From contig JAKVOZ010000009.1 in NCBI GenBank assembly GCA_022482545.1, positions 1 through 64,000 of the forward strand: a stretch of DNA of 64,000 bases. The letters are read 5' to 3'. Source of the DNA: Bacteroidales bacterium. Its GTDB lineage: Bacteria > Bacteroidota > Bacteroidia > Bacteroidales > P3. Below are positions 15,428 through 25,105 of the stretch, piece after piece. The notes beneath the pieces are model-generated. The model was not told where the DNA came from, ran no database searches, and worked only from the letters and a program-made list of their open reading frames with translations. A program made the translations under genes and the position numbers. Numbering within the stretch: position 1 is the stretch's first letter; every line of letters starts with the position of its first letter.

Positions 15428-18364
15428 TTAGTCTTGTGGTTCTAATGATTTATAGATAAGGTCTTGTATTTTTGTTCTTATGTTGCTTGAAGCAAGTTTG
15501 TTTGGTGATGCGTTAGGACAAACACGATTGGAAAGGAAAACAAAGACAGTATGATTTTCTGGGTCTATCCAAATAAGTGTTCCAGTAAAGCCAGAGTGTC
15601 CAAAACTTTGTTGAGAACAATATTTAGAACAATGAGAAGACTCAGAAGAAATGAAAGGTTTATCAAAGCCAAGAGCACGACGAATGTTCTTGTCTTTAAA
15701 ATAGCGAGTATTGAAAGTAGATATTGTTGAAGAGTCAAGATAACGTACATTATCATAAACACCACCATTTAAAAGCATCTGACAAATCTTAAATACATCT
15801 TCACTATTAGAGAATACTCCTGCATTACCACATACTCCGCCACAAACAGCACACAGAGGGTCGTGTACATATCCTCTTATTTGCATCTTACGAAAAATAT
15901 TATCATCTTCTGTTGGAGCAATGTTGTTTTTTAATGTCTTATCTTTTTGTAAAGGATTGAAATAAGTATGATTTAATTTCATTGGATTATAAAAGTTCTC
16001 TTCTACATATTTATCTATTGTTGTTCCACTAACTTTTTCTACCATATCTGCTAAAAGAAAAAAGTTAAGGTCGCTATATACATAATGTTTTTCTTTTTCG
16101 CATGGAACATCTTTGGCAATCATATTGCGAATATCTTCTTTAAAACTTTTTCTTATATATAATGAATCACAAACTTGAACATAATCATTGTCGTTTTCTT
16201 TGTTGAAAGCATACATATTACCTTTGTCTAATGCTTTCTTCCAAAAAGGATAAGTTGCAGGAAGAATAGTGTTGTGAGAAAGTAAGTCTTTTATTGTTAG
16301 TTTGCCTTTCTTATTATGTTTTAAATAAGGAAGATATTTAGAGATATTATCATCAAGACTAATTTTTCCTTGTTCATAAAGTTTCATAACGCAAAGAGTA
16401 GTGCTAAGAACCTTGCTAACAGATGCTATATCATATATTGTATTGTTATATACTTTTGTTTTGTCATCATAAGATAAAGAACCATAACTATTATTCAATA
16501 CAATATTACCATCTTTTGCAATAAGAACTTGACAGCCTGGATAAATCTTGTTTTGAACACCTTCGTTTGCAATAGAATCTATTTGTTTAAAACAATTAAC
16601 GTCCATATTGTTAGACATAATAGATGAATAATTAATAGAAGATGTTATAATAGGAGATTCCTCAATAGAGAAAGTGCCAGCACTAACAGGCAAAACACCC
16701 ATTGGCTTATTTGAAGAAAATAATGAATATGCCATTGCTTGTTGAGTATATGCTGTGTTTTGATAAGCAAAGAGAGATTTGTTGTGTAAAGATGTGTCAA
16801 TATATTTTAAAACATAACTATTAGCAAAAAAGATGGCAATATTGTTGTTAGATGTTTTTTGATTAACATATTGCAAAGTGTTTAAACTACCGCTTGGAAT
16901 ACCATACTTACTGCTACTTTTAGCAAAACAACCTCCTGCAATAAGAGTAAATATTTTTGTTTTGTTGTTTGTTGCTGAATAGTTTTTAAGTGTAGAATCA
17001 ATGATAGAAGAAGATGAGTCTTTGTTTATATGTTTTATTATAACGTTGTTGTTGTATCTTTTTATCTCATCATTAAAACGAGCGTAATCTGTTGTTCCTG
17101 TTTCAAAGAGAATAATAGTATCTTGATTGTTAGCAATAGGAAAATCTACATCATTTACCATAACAGATGTTATTATGTTTTGAGCAATATCTTTATTAAT
17201 CTTATCTGCTTGTTCTATTGTTTGTTTGTCTGGAAGAATGTAAGAACGTTTTTTTGTTAGTATTCCCATATCATATTTCCATAAAAGAATTTTCTTGCAT
17301 TTAGCCTTAATTAAAGATTCATTTATTCTTCCACTATCTATTGCTACCATAATAGCATTTATTGCTTTATCAGTATTGTTTGGCATAAGAATAATATCAA
17401 TACCAGCCTCAACTGCTCTAACTTCTGCTTCGCCGTTACCATAAACATTAGTTAAGCCTTTCATATTCATTGCATCAGTAAACACAAGCCCTTTGAAGTT
17501 CAAACTATCAATAAGATATTTGTTTATTATATCTTCATTGATAGATGCTGGTAAAGAACTATCTTTGCTTAATGAAGGAACAGCAAGATGTCCAACTAAA
17601 ACACCCCAAGCATTCTTGTTTATATTATATTTAAAAGGATAAGAATCAACAGAATCAATAAAAGATTTAGTGTGAGATATTGTAGGTGTTGCTTTATGAG
17701 AATCTGTCTCTGTGTCGCCATGTCCTGGAAAATGTTTGATTACTGCCATAACTCCACCATCTTGCAAGCCTTGCATATATTCATTACCAAGCAAAGCAAC
17801 TTTATATTTATCTTCTCCAAATGAACGCATATTAATTACAGGATTGTTTGGATTAAGATTAATATCAATATCTGGAGCAAAATCAATATCAATACCCATT
17901 TCTTTGCATTGCTTTGCTATGTTCTTTCCCATATCATAAACAAGACTATATTTGTTTGTTGGTAATGCTCCAAGAGTCATCTGCATCGGGAAACTAACTG
18001 CGTCTGTTAATCTCATATTTAATCCCCATTCTCCGTCAATAGAAATCATTAAAGGAATAGGTGAATGATTGTTATATAGTTCGTTAAGAGTTAGCATCTC
18101 TTTTTGAGTACCTTTGAAAAAGCATACGCCACCAACTTGAAAACTATCTATCTGTTTAAGAATACTATTAACATAATTAGAATCAGATGTTTTGCTATCA
18201 CTCGCTATCATTATCATCTGCCCAACCATTTGCTTGGTAGTCATCTTGCTCATTAACGAATTAACATATTTTATTCGCCCTTTCTGTTTTTTTATTGGTG
18301 GATTATCTGCTAATATACCTAAGGATAAAATCAATAAGAATAATGTTATTAAAGTCTTTTTCAT
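15428..18364 (-). CDS. GH3 beta-N-acetylglucosaminidase fused to beta-lactamase-like serine hydrolase
   Basis: The 978-residue exported protein has a signal peptide (1-19), a GH3 domain (about 30-380) with the NagZ-type motif KHFPGHGDTETDSH and nucleophile segment VFTDAMNMKGL, a linking GH3_C-like region, and a class C beta-lactamase/PBP-like domain (about 600-975) with SVSK (the SxxK motif) and YSDLNF (the YxN motif). This fusion is known in Bacteroidota and is thought to act on peptidoglycan, GH3 removing GlcNAc and the hydrolase acting on peptide or ester bonds. The product is probably periplasmic. It has its own promoter, divergent from the M17 peptidase gene. Confidence 0.93.
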   Translation of the reverse strand: MKKTLITLFLLILSLGILADNPPIKKQKGRIKYVNSLMSKMTTKQMVGQMIMIASDSKTSDSNYVNSILKQIDSFQVGGVCFFKGTQKEMLTLNELYNNHSPIPLMISIDGEWGLNMRLTDAVSFPMQMTLGALPTNKYSLVYDMGKNIAKQCKEMGIDIDFAPDIDINLNPNNPVINMRSFGEDKYKVALLGNEYMQGLQDGGVMAVIKHFPGHGDTETDSHKATPTISHTKSFIDSVDSYPFKYNINKNAWGVLVGHLAVPSLSKDSSLPASINEDIINKYLIDSLNFKGLVFTDAMNMKGLTNVYGNGEAEVRAVEAGIDIILMPNNTDKAINAIMVAIDSGRINESLIKAKCKKILLWKYDMGILTKKRSYILPDKQTIEQADKINKDIAQNIITSVMVNDVDFPIANNQDTIILFETGTTDYARFNDEIKRYNNNVIIKHINKDSSSSIIDSTLKNYSATNNKTKIFTLIAGGCFAKSSSKYGIPSGSLNTLQYVNQKTSNNNIAIFFANSYVLKYIDTSLHNKSLFAYQNTAYTQQAMAYSLFSSNKPMGVLPVSAGTFSIEESPIITSSINYSSIMSNNMDVNCFKQIDSIANEGVQNKIYPGCQVLIAKDGNIVLNNSYGSLSYDDKTKVYNNTIYDIASVSKVLSTTLCVMKLYEQGKISLDDNISKYLPYLKHNKKGKLTIKDLLSHNTILPATYPFWKKALDKGNMYAFNKENDNDYVQVCDSLYIRKSFKEDIRNMIAKDVPCEKEKHYVYSDLNFFLLADMVEKVSGTTIDKYVEENFYNPMKLNHTYFNPLQKDKTLKNNIAPTEDDNIFRKMQIRGYVHDPLCAVCGGVCGNAGVFSNSEDVFKICQMLLNGGVYDNVRYLDSSTISTFNTRYFKDKNIRRALGFDKPFISSESSHCSKYCSQQSFGHSGFTGTLIWIDPENHTVFVFLSNRVCPNASPNKLASSNIRTKIQDLIYKSLEPQD

Positions 18365-18387
18365 AGTAAAATATTTTTTTGATTTTG

Positions 18388-18395
18388 CAAAATTA
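18388..18395 (-). promoter_or_regulatory. promoter -7 element TAATTTTG for the GH3 fusion gene
   Basis: The minus strand reads TAATTTTGC 24 bp upstream of the start, which implies a very short leader. Confidence 0.5.
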
Positions 18396-18417
18396 CTTCA
18401 TTTTACTTTATTTTTTG

Positions 18418-18425
18418 TATCTTTG
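18418..18425 (+). promoter_or_regulatory. promoter -7 element TATCTTTG for the M17 peptidase
   Basis: TATCTTTG lies 24 bp before the ATG at 18450, face to face with the divergent minus-strand element. Confidence 0.55.
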
Positions 18426-18449
18426 TAAAATAATTTTCATAAAAACGCT

Positions 18450-19895
18450 ATGATAAATATTGATAAAATAATAACAGCAAAAAATAATAACTCAACACTT
18501 ATTATCATTAATAAGAAGTCTATTAATAATCTAAATTCTTCATTTGTTGATGATAAGCAAATAGAATACATTAGAAAATCAGTGGAAGAAAATGATATTA
18601 AATCATTTTCTTTTAATCTTGTTTCTCATTATGTTTTTGTTGAGATAGTAGAAGAAAATAGTATTGAATATAAGACAAAAGAAGTTTATCGCCGTCTTGG
18701 AGGCAAGATGCTAAAAGAATGTGATAGATGTTTTGTTAAGGATTTGCAGATAACAAGTATTGATGTTAATAAAGAAAATATACTTGCTTTTATTGAAGGT
18801 ATGATGATAAATAGTTATACTTTTGATTCTTATAAAACAGATCCAAAACGTCTTATTCACCCATTTGATAATTTACACGTTGTTCATAAAGATATTGATA
18901 TAAAAGATATAGAACAGTTAAGGATAATCATTGAGGCAACAGAAAAATGTAAAGACCTTGTTAATGAACCAGTAACTGTGATTAATGCAGAAACATTGGC
19001 TGCTAACTTTGTGTCGATGGGACAAGAGGCAAACATAAAAGTAGATGTTTGGCACAAAGAAAAGATAGAGAAAGAGAAGATGGGAGGTTTGTTGGCAGTT
19101 AATCGTGGTAGTGTTGACCCACCAACATTCACTATTATGGATTATTGTCCAAAAGATGCAGTAAATAAACGTCCTATTGTTCTTGTTGGAAAAGGTTTAG
19201 TATATGATACAGGTGGATTAAATCTAAAACCAGATGATTTTATGAATGATATGAAAGAAGATATGGCAGGTGCGGCAACAATGGCTTGTAGTATTTATGC
19301 TTGTGCAAGATTAAATCTTCCTATTCATATTATAGGACTTTTTCCTTCTACTGACAATCGTCCTTGTGGCAATGCTTATGCAAGCGGTGATATAATAAAT
19401 ATGTACGATGGGACTAATGTGGAAGTAATTAATACAGATGCAGAAGGTAGAATGATTCTTGCAGATGCTCTTGCTTTTGCTAAACAATATAACCCTAAAC
19501 TTGTTATTGAGGCTTCTACTTTGACAGGTGCTGCTTCTCGTGCTATTGGTCCTTTTGGTATTGCTGCCATAGAACAAGATGCAGAAGACTTTATGCAAAT
19601 TGTTAAAATGTGTGGTAGAGAAGTTTATGAAAGAATAGCAGAATTTCCTTTTTGGGACGAATATAATGATATTATTGTTTCAGATATTGCAGATATTAAG
19701 AACTGTGGAGAAAAGTATGCTGGAATGATAACAGCAGGTAAGTTTTTGGCTTATTTTACTTCTTATCCATTTATTCATTTAGATATTGCAGGTGTGGCTA
19801 TGAATGAAAAAGAGACAGATTATAGAGGCAAAGGAGCAACGGCATATGGATTACGATTAGTCGTTGAGTGTATGAGAAAGTTATCAAAAAATTAA
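18450..19895 (+). CDS. M17 leucyl aminopeptidase family protein
   Basis: The 481-residue cytosolic metallopeptidase removes N-terminal residues from peptides. The signature NTDAEGRMILADAL (about 328-341), the metal/catalytic Lys region VLVGKGLVYDTGGLNLKP (about 240-257) and MKEDMAGAA are intact, so both zinc sites and the catalytic Lys and Arg appear present. The N-terminal macrodomain-like region is about 1-160. Length fits the family. It is divergently transcribed from the GH3 fusion. Confidence 0.94.
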   Translation: MINIDKIITAKNNNSTLIIINKKSINNLNSSFVDDKQIEYIRKSVEENDIKSFSFNLVSHYVFVEIVEENSIEYKTKEVYRRLGGKMLKECDRCFVKDLQITSIDVNKENILAFIEGMMINSYTFDSYKTDPKRLIHPFDNLHVVHKDIDIKDIEQLRIIIEATEKCKDLVNEPVTVINAETLAANFVSMGQEANIKVDVWHKEKIEKEKMGGLLAVNRGSVDPPTFTIMDYCPKDAVNKRPIVLVGKGLVYDTGGLNLKPDDFMNDMKEDMAGAATMACSIYACARLNLPIHIIGLFPSTDNRPCGNAYASGDIINMYDGTNVEVINTDAEGRMILADALAFAKQYNPKLVIEASTLTGAASRAIGPFGIAAIEQDAEDFMQIVKMCGREVYERIAEFPFWDEYNDIIVSDIADIKNCGEKYAGMITAGKFLAYFTSYPFIHLDIAGVAMNEKETDYRGKGATAYGLRLVVECMRKLSKN

Positions 19896-19902
19896 GTTAA
19901 AA

Positions 19903-20010
19903 TAGAATAAAGAGATATTAAAATAGTTCTTTAATCCGTTAAAATGGATTCAAAAGACATTTTATTGGAATCAAAAGACATTTTACTGGAATAGCGATTC
20001 ATTAGAATAA
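19903..20010. repeat. 21-bp modular repeat array
   Basis: Units with AAAGAGATA, a reversed TAGTTCTTT, CAAAAGACA twice and an AGCGATTCA variant follow each other after the M17 gene. Two neighbouring units share GGAATCAAAAGACATTTTA. Confidence 0.75.
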
Positions 20011-20053
20011 AAAGATAATTTGCGTTAACAAGAAACTATGCCACGGTTGTGGT
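20005..20053 (+). repeat. short dispersed element, AATTTGCGTTA plus hairpin
   Basis: AATTTGCGTTA is followed by CCAC-GGTT-GTGG (20041-20052), corresponding to the element before the histidine kinase but with a changed stem. It lies just ahead of pdxA (start 20077). Confidence 0.5.
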
Positions 20054-20076
20054 GAATAAATAAAACAAAAATAATA

Positions 20077-21207
20077 ATGATAAATAATAAAACAAATCAA
20101 AATAAAGAAAATGAACCTATAAAGATAGGTATTTCACAAGGCGATATTAACGGTATTGGATACGAAGTTATGTTAAAATGTTTTTCAGACCCTCGTATGA
20201 TGGATAATTGCACTCCAATACTTTATGGCTCTTCTAAGGTGCTTTCATATCACAAAAAACTTATTGGAGCAAATGATTTTTCTTTTGTAAATATACGTCA
20301 TGCCGAGCAAGCAGAACCGCATAAATTTAATGTATTAAACATAATACAAGATGAGGTTAAGATAGATATAGGACAACCAACAGAAATAGGAGGCTCATTG
20401 GCAGCACTTAGTTTGGATAAAACTTGTCAAGAACTTATGGACGGTAAGATAGATGCTATTGTTACTAATCCTATAAACAAGAAGAATATTCAAAGTGAAA
20501 CTTTTAACTTTCCAGGGCATACAGAGTATTTGACAAGGAAGTTTAAGGCAGAAGAAAGTCTTATGGTTATGACTTGCAGAAATATTCATATAGGCATAAT
20601 GACTAATCATCTTGCATTAAAAGAAGTGCCTAATGTTATAACAAAAGACCTAATAATAAGAAAACTACGTGTAATGGATAGGTCTTTAAGAAGAGATTTT
20701 GGAATAAGACTACCAAAGATAGCAGTTCTTGCACTTAATCCTCATGCAGGCGACCATGGTTTGATAGGTAATGAAGATGATGCCATTGTAGCACCAGCAA
20801 TCAAAGAGGCTTTTGATAATGGTATTCTTGCTTTTGGACCATATCCTTCTGATGGTTTCTTTGGCAATGGTAGTATGAATGATTTTGATGGTGTTATGGC
20901 TTTGTATCACGACCAAGGTTTGATACCTTTTAAATTAATGTCTTTCACAGAAGGAGTTAATTTCACAGCAGGACTTCCTTTTGTTAGAACTTCTCCTGCA
21001 CATGGTACTGCTTATGAGATTGCTGGGAAAAACCAAGCTTCTGCTCAAAGTTTTCGTAATGCAGTCTTTTTAGCAACAGATATAATAAAAAATAGGAGAG
21101 AGTTTGATAATCTTTCAAAGGATACACTTAAAACAGCAAAAAGAGATAACTTTGTTGATGAAGATATAACAAAGGAACTTCAAAAAGAAGACGAACCAAC
21201 AATATAA
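20077..21207 (+). CDS. pdxA: 4-hydroxythreonine-4-phosphate dehydrogenase
   Basis: The 376-residue enzyme oxidises 4-hydroxythreonine-4-phosphate in the DXP-dependent route to pyridoxal phosphate. Present are GISQGDINGIGYE at the N-terminus, the metal-binding FPGHTEYL, ALNPHAGDHGLIG(NE), MALYHDQGLIPFK and RTSPAHGTAYEIAGK. The first 14 residues and a 40-residue C-terminal tail extend the core slightly. The start is taken at ATG 20077, which leaves a short Asn/Lys-rich N-terminal extension; an ATG at 20110 is also possible. No other PLP genes are adjacent. Confidence 0.95.
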   Translation: MINNKTNQNKENEPIKIGISQGDINGIGYEVMLKCFSDPRMMDNCTPILYGSSKVLSYHKKLIGANDFSFVNIRHAEQAEPHKFNVLNIIQDEVKIDIGQPTEIGGSLAALSLDKTCQELMDGKIDAIVTNPINKKNIQSETFNFPGHTEYLTRKFKAEESLMVMTCRNIHIGIMTNHLALKEVPNVITKDLIIRKLRVMDRSLRRDFGIRLPKIAVLALNPHAGDHGLIGNEDDAIVAPAIKEAFDNGILAFGPYPSDGFFGNGSMNDFDGVMALYHDQGLIPFKLMSFTEGVNFTAGLPFVRTSPAHGTAYEIAGKNQASAQSFRNAVFLATDIIKNRREFDNLSKDTLKTAKRDNFVDEDITKELQKEDEPTI

Positions 21208-21258
21208 GTGATATTTGGCTGATTAATCAAATATATTATTTAAGATTATATGTGTTAA

Positions 21259-21303
21259 TTTGTCAAAGACAATATTATTATATATAATATTGTCTTTGAC
21301 AAA
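21259..21303 (+). terminator. 19-bp perfect hairpin after pdxA
   Basis: TTTGTCAAAGACAATATTA (21259-21277) is exactly complementary to 21285-21303 across a 7-nt loop, 52 bp after the pdxA stop. There is no long T-run after it, but the stem is very stable and may end pdxA transcripts or block read-through into the next small gene. Confidence 0.6.
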
Positions 21304-21378
21304 GAACAAATATAAGAATGATTATAGAAGATTTATTATTGTTTCTTGTAATTATTCTCCTTATATTATAAAAAAATG

Positions 21379-21386
21379 TATCTTTG
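21379..21386 (+). promoter_or_regulatory. promoter -7 element TATCTTTG before the tiny membrane peptide
   Basis: TATCTTTGCC matches the consensus exactly and lies 23 bp before the ATG at 21410. Confidence 0.5.
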
Positions 21387-21409
21387 CCACTATAAAAAAT
21401 ATTAAACTT

Positions 21410-21508
21410 ATGACGTTTCTTGAATTTATGTTATTGCTTTTGGTTGTTACAACACTTATCAAAATAGGTGATGATCGTGATTGGCATTTTAGGAACAAGA
21501 AGAAGTAA
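21410..21508 (+). CDS. 32-residue single-pass membrane peptide
   Basis: An ATG 23 bp after a good promoter element opens a 32-codon frame: a hydrophobic helix (FLEFMLLLLVVTTLIKIG) followed by the charged tail DDRDWHFRNKKK. The topology (hydrophobic then basic) suits a small inner-membrane protein. A longer frame from 21260 is possible but its first half lies in the pdxA hairpin and upstream of the promoter, so the short start is preferred. No family recognised. Confidence 0.5.
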   Translation: MTFLEFMLLLLVVTTLIKIGDDRDWHFRNKKK

Positions 21509-21642
21509 AATATATTGATTATTGAATTTTTGTATCAATATATCATAACAAAATTACTGAAAATTAACCATTATACTGATACATTTTTTAATATTGTTAG
21601 TTTGTGAGTATAATAGATAAGTAATGTTATCATATTTTTTTG

Positions 21643-21650
21643 TATCTTTG
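21643..21650 (+). promoter_or_regulatory. promoter -7 element TATCTTTG for ligA
   Basis: TATCTTTGC stands 36 bp before the ligA ATG and matches TAnnTTTG. Confidence 0.55.
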
Positions 21651-21685
21651 CATAATAATTAAGGCAAAGAAAAAGAAGATAGTAA

Positions 21686-23737
21686 ATGGATAATAATCAA
21701 GAAGTAAAACAAAAGATTGATAGTCTTAGAAAACTACTGGAAAGGTATAGTTATGAGTATTATGTACTTGATAATCCTACTATTGACGATATTGAGTTTG
21801 ACAACTTACTTAAAGAACTTGACGGCTTAGAAAAACAGTATCCAGAGTTTTATTCCTCTTTTTCTCCTACGCAAAGAGTTGGTGGTCAGATAAACAAAGA
21901 CTTTAAACAAGTAACTCACAAATATCCAATGCTTTCTTTGGCTAATACATACAGCAAAGATGAGATAGTGGATTTTGTTGCAAGAGCAGAAGAAAGTCTT
22001 AACATGAAAGATTTGGAATGGGTTTGTGAGCTAAAATATGATGGGCTTTCTATTAGTCTTTTGTATGAAGAAGGTGTCTTGGTTAGAGCTTCAACAAGAG
22101 GTAATGGAGTTGTAGGCGATGATGTAACAAGCAACATAAAGACTATTCCTTCTATCCCACTCCATTTGCAAGGCAATGACTTTCCACAAGAATTTGAAAT
22201 AAGAGGTGAAGTAGTATATCCACATAAGGCTTTTGAAGAGTTTAACAAAAAGAGAATAGAAAACGGAGAAGAGCCTTTTGCTAATTGTCGTAATGCTGCT
22301 TCTGGTTCATTGAAATTACAAGATCCAAAAGAAGTAGCAAAAAGAAAACTGGATTGTTATCTTTATTTCCTTATTGGTGATAGTATAAAAGAAAAAAAGC
22401 ACTACGATAGATTAAGACAAGCAAAACAATGGGGTTTTAAGATAGCTCCTTATATGGCGATAGCAACGAATATTAATGAGATAATGGATTTCATTAATTA
22501 TTGGGACAAGCAAAGAGATGACCTTCCTTTTGATATTGACGGTATAGTAATAAAACTCAACGATACAAACTATTGGAATACTCTTGGAGCAACAGCCAAA
22601 TCACCTCGTTGGGCAACAGCCTTTAAGTTCAAGGCAGAACAAGCTAAGAGCAAGTTAAAAAGCGTAGAATATCAAGTAGGGAGAACAGGCGTTGTAACAC
22701 CAGTTGCCGAGTTTGAGCCTGTTTGGTTAGGTGGAACGTGGGTTAAACGTGCAACTCTTCATAATAGCGACCAGATGGATAAACTAAGTCTTTGTCTTGA
22801 TGATACTCTTGTAATAGAAAAAGGTGGAGAAATAATACCTAAGATAGTTGCTTGTGAACATGATAAAGAAAAAGAAGAGAAAGGCTTGTTAGAAAAAGTT
22901 GGTTTTATTAAGAGATGTCCTATTTGTAATACTCCTCTTGTCAAAGAAGAAGAGCAAGCAGGTTATTATTGTCCTAACTATAATCATTGTTCAGTTCAAA
23001 TCCTTGGACGTTTTCAACATTTTATTTCTAAGAAAGCTATGAACATTGAAACTCTTGGTGGAGAAAAGATAAGATACCTTTTAGAAAACAATATAGTAAG
23101 TGATTTTGCTTCTTTATATGAGTTAAGTGAAAATAAGTTAATAGGTGTTTATTCTCTAACAGACGACAAAAAACTCTCTATTCAAGAAAAAGGAGCAAAA
23201 AACATAATAACCTCCATAGAGAATAGCAAGCAAGTACCTTTTGAAAGAGTGTTGTTTGCTCTTGGAATAAGATATGTAGGCGAAGTAAGTGCAAAGACAA
23301 TAGCTCGTCATTTTGAAAACATAGACAATATAATCAATGCAAAGAAAGAAGATTTTGTCCTTGTCAATGATGTAGGAGAAACAGTTGCAGAAAGTCTTGT
23401 AAGTTATTTTTCTAATAGTGAAAACCTTTTAGAGATAGACAGATTAAGGCAATTAGGACTTAGGTTTGAGATAGAAAAGAAACAGACAAAAGATATTCTT
23501 ATGGGTAAGAGTTTTGTGGTTAGTGGTGTGTTTAAAGGTTATTCAAGAGAAGAGATAAAGAAAGTTATAGAAGATAATGGAGGCAAGAGCGTTTCTTCGC
23601 TTTCATCAAAAACAGATTTTCTTGTCTTTGGAGAAAATATGGGACCAGAAAAAAAGAAGAAAGCCGAAGCACTAAACATAAAGATGATAAGTGAAGAAGA
23701 ATTTAATAATATGCTAACAAATACTAACGAAGAATGA
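21686..23737 (+). CDS. ligA: NAD-dependent DNA ligase
   Basis: The 683-residue ligase seals nicks during replication and repair. The adenylation domain carries the KxDG motif LKYDGLS (Lys near 117) and ARGNGVVGDD-type motif (STRGNGVVGDDVT), followed by the OB fold, a four-Cys zinc finger (CPICNTPL ... CPNYNHC, about 412-434), helix-hairpin-helix repeats and a C-terminal BRCT domain (about 595-675, GKSFVVSGVFKGYSREE). Normal length. Its stop codon overlaps the mtaB start (ATGA). Confidence 0.97.
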   Translation: MDNNQEVKQKIDSLRKLLERYSYEYYVLDNPTIDDIEFDNLLKELDGLEKQYPEFYSSFSPTQRVGGQINKDFKQVTHKYPMLSLANTYSKDEIVDFVARAEESLNMKDLEWVCELKYDGLSISLLYEEGVLVRASTRGNGVVGDDVTSNIKTIPSIPLHLQGNDFPQEFEIRGEVVYPHKAFEEFNKKRIENGEEPFANCRNAASGSLKLQDPKEVAKRKLDCYLYFLIGDSIKEKKHYDRLRQAKQWGFKIAPYMAIATNINEIMDFINYWDKQRDDLPFDIDGIVIKLNDTNYWNTLGATAKSPRWATAFKFKAEQAKSKLKSVEYQVGRTGVVTPVAEFEPVWLGGTWVKRATLHNSDQMDKLSLCLDDTLVIEKGGEIIPKIVACEHDKEKEEKGLLEKVGFIKRCPICNTPLVKEEEQAGYYCPNYNHCSVQILGRFQHFISKKAMNIETLGGEKIRYLLENNIVSDFASLYELSENKLIGVYSLTDDKKLSIQEKGAKNIITSIENSKQVPFERVLFALGIRYVGEVSAKTIARHFENIDNIINAKKEDFVLVNDVGETVAESLVSYFSNSENLLEIDRLRQLGLRFEIEKKQTKDILMGKSFVVSGVFKGYSREEIKKVIEDNGGKSVSSLSSKTDFLVFGENMGPEKKKKAEALNIKMISEEEFNNMLTNTNEE

Positions 23738-25047
23738 CACAGACAATAGCTTTTCATACACTTGGTTGCAAATTAAACTTTGCCGAGAGCTCAGACCTTT
23801 TGCGTAGGTTTGTTAATGAAGGATACAAGGAGGTAGGTTTTAAAGATAAGGCAGATGTTTATGTTATTAACACTTGTACCGTTACACAGATAGCAGAAAG
23901 TAAATGTAGAAATGCTATTCGTCAAGCACATCATATTAATCCAAAGGCTATCATTGCTGTCATTGGTTGTTTTTCGCAGGTTAATAGCAAAGAGATTGAA
24001 AAGATTGAAGGCGTTAATATCATTCTTGGTAATGATGATAAACATCTACTTATTGAAAAAGTAAAAGAAAGTGAAAAGAGAATAATTAATGATGAAAAAC
24101 ATGAGATAGATAATTCTGTTATAGATATTTCTTCATTAAAAAGTTTTTATTCATCATATTCATCAAACGACAGAACAAGAGCATTTTTGAAAGTGCAAGA
24201 TGGTTGTGATTATTTCTGTACTTATTGTGAGATACCATTTGCAAGAGGCAGAAGTCGTAGTTGCAGTATAGAAGAGGCTGTGAGTGATGCAAAGACATTA
24301 GCTAAGCAAGGTAAAAAAGAAATAGTTATAACAGGAGTAAATATAGGAGATTTTGGTAAAGAAAGAAATGAGACATTTTTAGACCTCATTAAATCCTTAG
24401 ATAAAGTAGAAGGAATAAAAAGATACCGCATATCAAGTATAGAGCCAGACCTTTTGAGTAAAGAGATTATTGACTTTTGTTTTTCTTCACGTGCTTTCTT
24501 GCCTCATTTTCATATACCATTACAAAGTGGAAGCAACAAGGTGTTAAAGACAATGAAAAGAAGATACCTTAGAGAAGAGTTTGAGGAGAAAGTAAACTAT
24601 ATACACGAACTAATGCCTAATTGTTTTATTGCAGCAGATGTTATGGTTGGAGCAAATGATGAGACAGAAGATGAATGGCTTTCTTCTTATAAATTTTTAG
24701 AATCATTACCACTTGCTTTTATTCATGTATTTACATATTCACAAAGACCTAATACATTAGCAAATAAAATAGGAGAAGTAATTCCAGTGCACCTTCGTAG
24801 ACAAAGAAGTGAAGAGCTTCAAAAACTTGCCTATAAGAAAAAAGAAGAATTTTATAAAACAAATATTAATTATGAATGTAAAGTTCTTTGGGAGGAAACA
24901 AAAAAAGATGGAAAAATGTATGGCTTTACAAATAATTATATAAGATGTCAAAGAGAGTATGATAGTAAATATATCAATACTATAACAACAGAGAAAATAA
25001 TTAAACTTTCAAAAGATAAAGAATATTTTATAATAGAAAATTTATAA
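23734..25047 (+). CDS. mtaB: tRNA (N6-L-threonylcarbamoyladenosine37-C2) methylthiotransferase
   Basis: The 437-residue radical SAM enzyme adds a methylthio group to t6A37 of tRNA. The UPF0004 domain holds three cluster Cys (GCKLNFAES, NTCTVT, GCFSQ); the radical SAM motif is CDYFCTYCEIP (CxxxCxxC); LQSGSNKVLKTMKRRY is conserved; a TRAM-like region forms the C-terminus. The order HTLGCKLNFAES at the start favours MtaB over MiaB or RimO. It overlaps ligA by 4 bp and so is translationally coupled. Confidence 0.94.
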   Translation: MTQTIAFHTLGCKLNFAESSDLLRRFVNEGYKEVGFKDKADVYVINTCTVTQIAESKCRNAIRQAHHINPKAIIAVIGCFSQVNSKEIEKIEGVNIILGNDDKHLLIEKVKESEKRIINDEKHEIDNSVIDISSLKSFYSSYSSNDRTRAFLKVQDGCDYFCTYCEIPFARGRSRSCSIEEAVSDAKTLAKQGKKEIVITGVNIGDFGKERNETFLDLIKSLDKVEGIKRYRISSIEPDLLSKEIIDFCFSSRAFLPHFHIPLQSGSNKVLKTMKRRYLREEFEEKVNYIHELMPNCFIAADVMVGANDETEDEWLSSYKFLESLPLAFIHVFTYSQRPNTLANKIGEVIPVHLRRQRSEELQKLAYKKKEEFYKTNINYECKVLWEETKKDGKMYGFTNNYIRCQREYDSKYINTITTEKIIKLSKDKEYFIIENL

Positions 25048-25075
25048 ATAATAACAACAAGTCAGAATAATTTTA

Positions 25076-25083
25076 TATATTTG
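25076..25083 (+). promoter_or_regulatory. promoter -7 element TATATTTG
   Basis: TATATTTG lies 23 bp before the lipoprotein gene start at 25106. Confidence 0.5.
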
Positions 25084-25105
25084 TAACTTTAAAAAATAAT
25101 AAAAG

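Noticed and set aside
21260-21409. N-terminal extension of the small membrane peptide to 82 residues
   Set aside because: This part overlaps the 19-bp hairpin after pdxA and lies upstream of the promoter element, so the short start at 21410 fits better.
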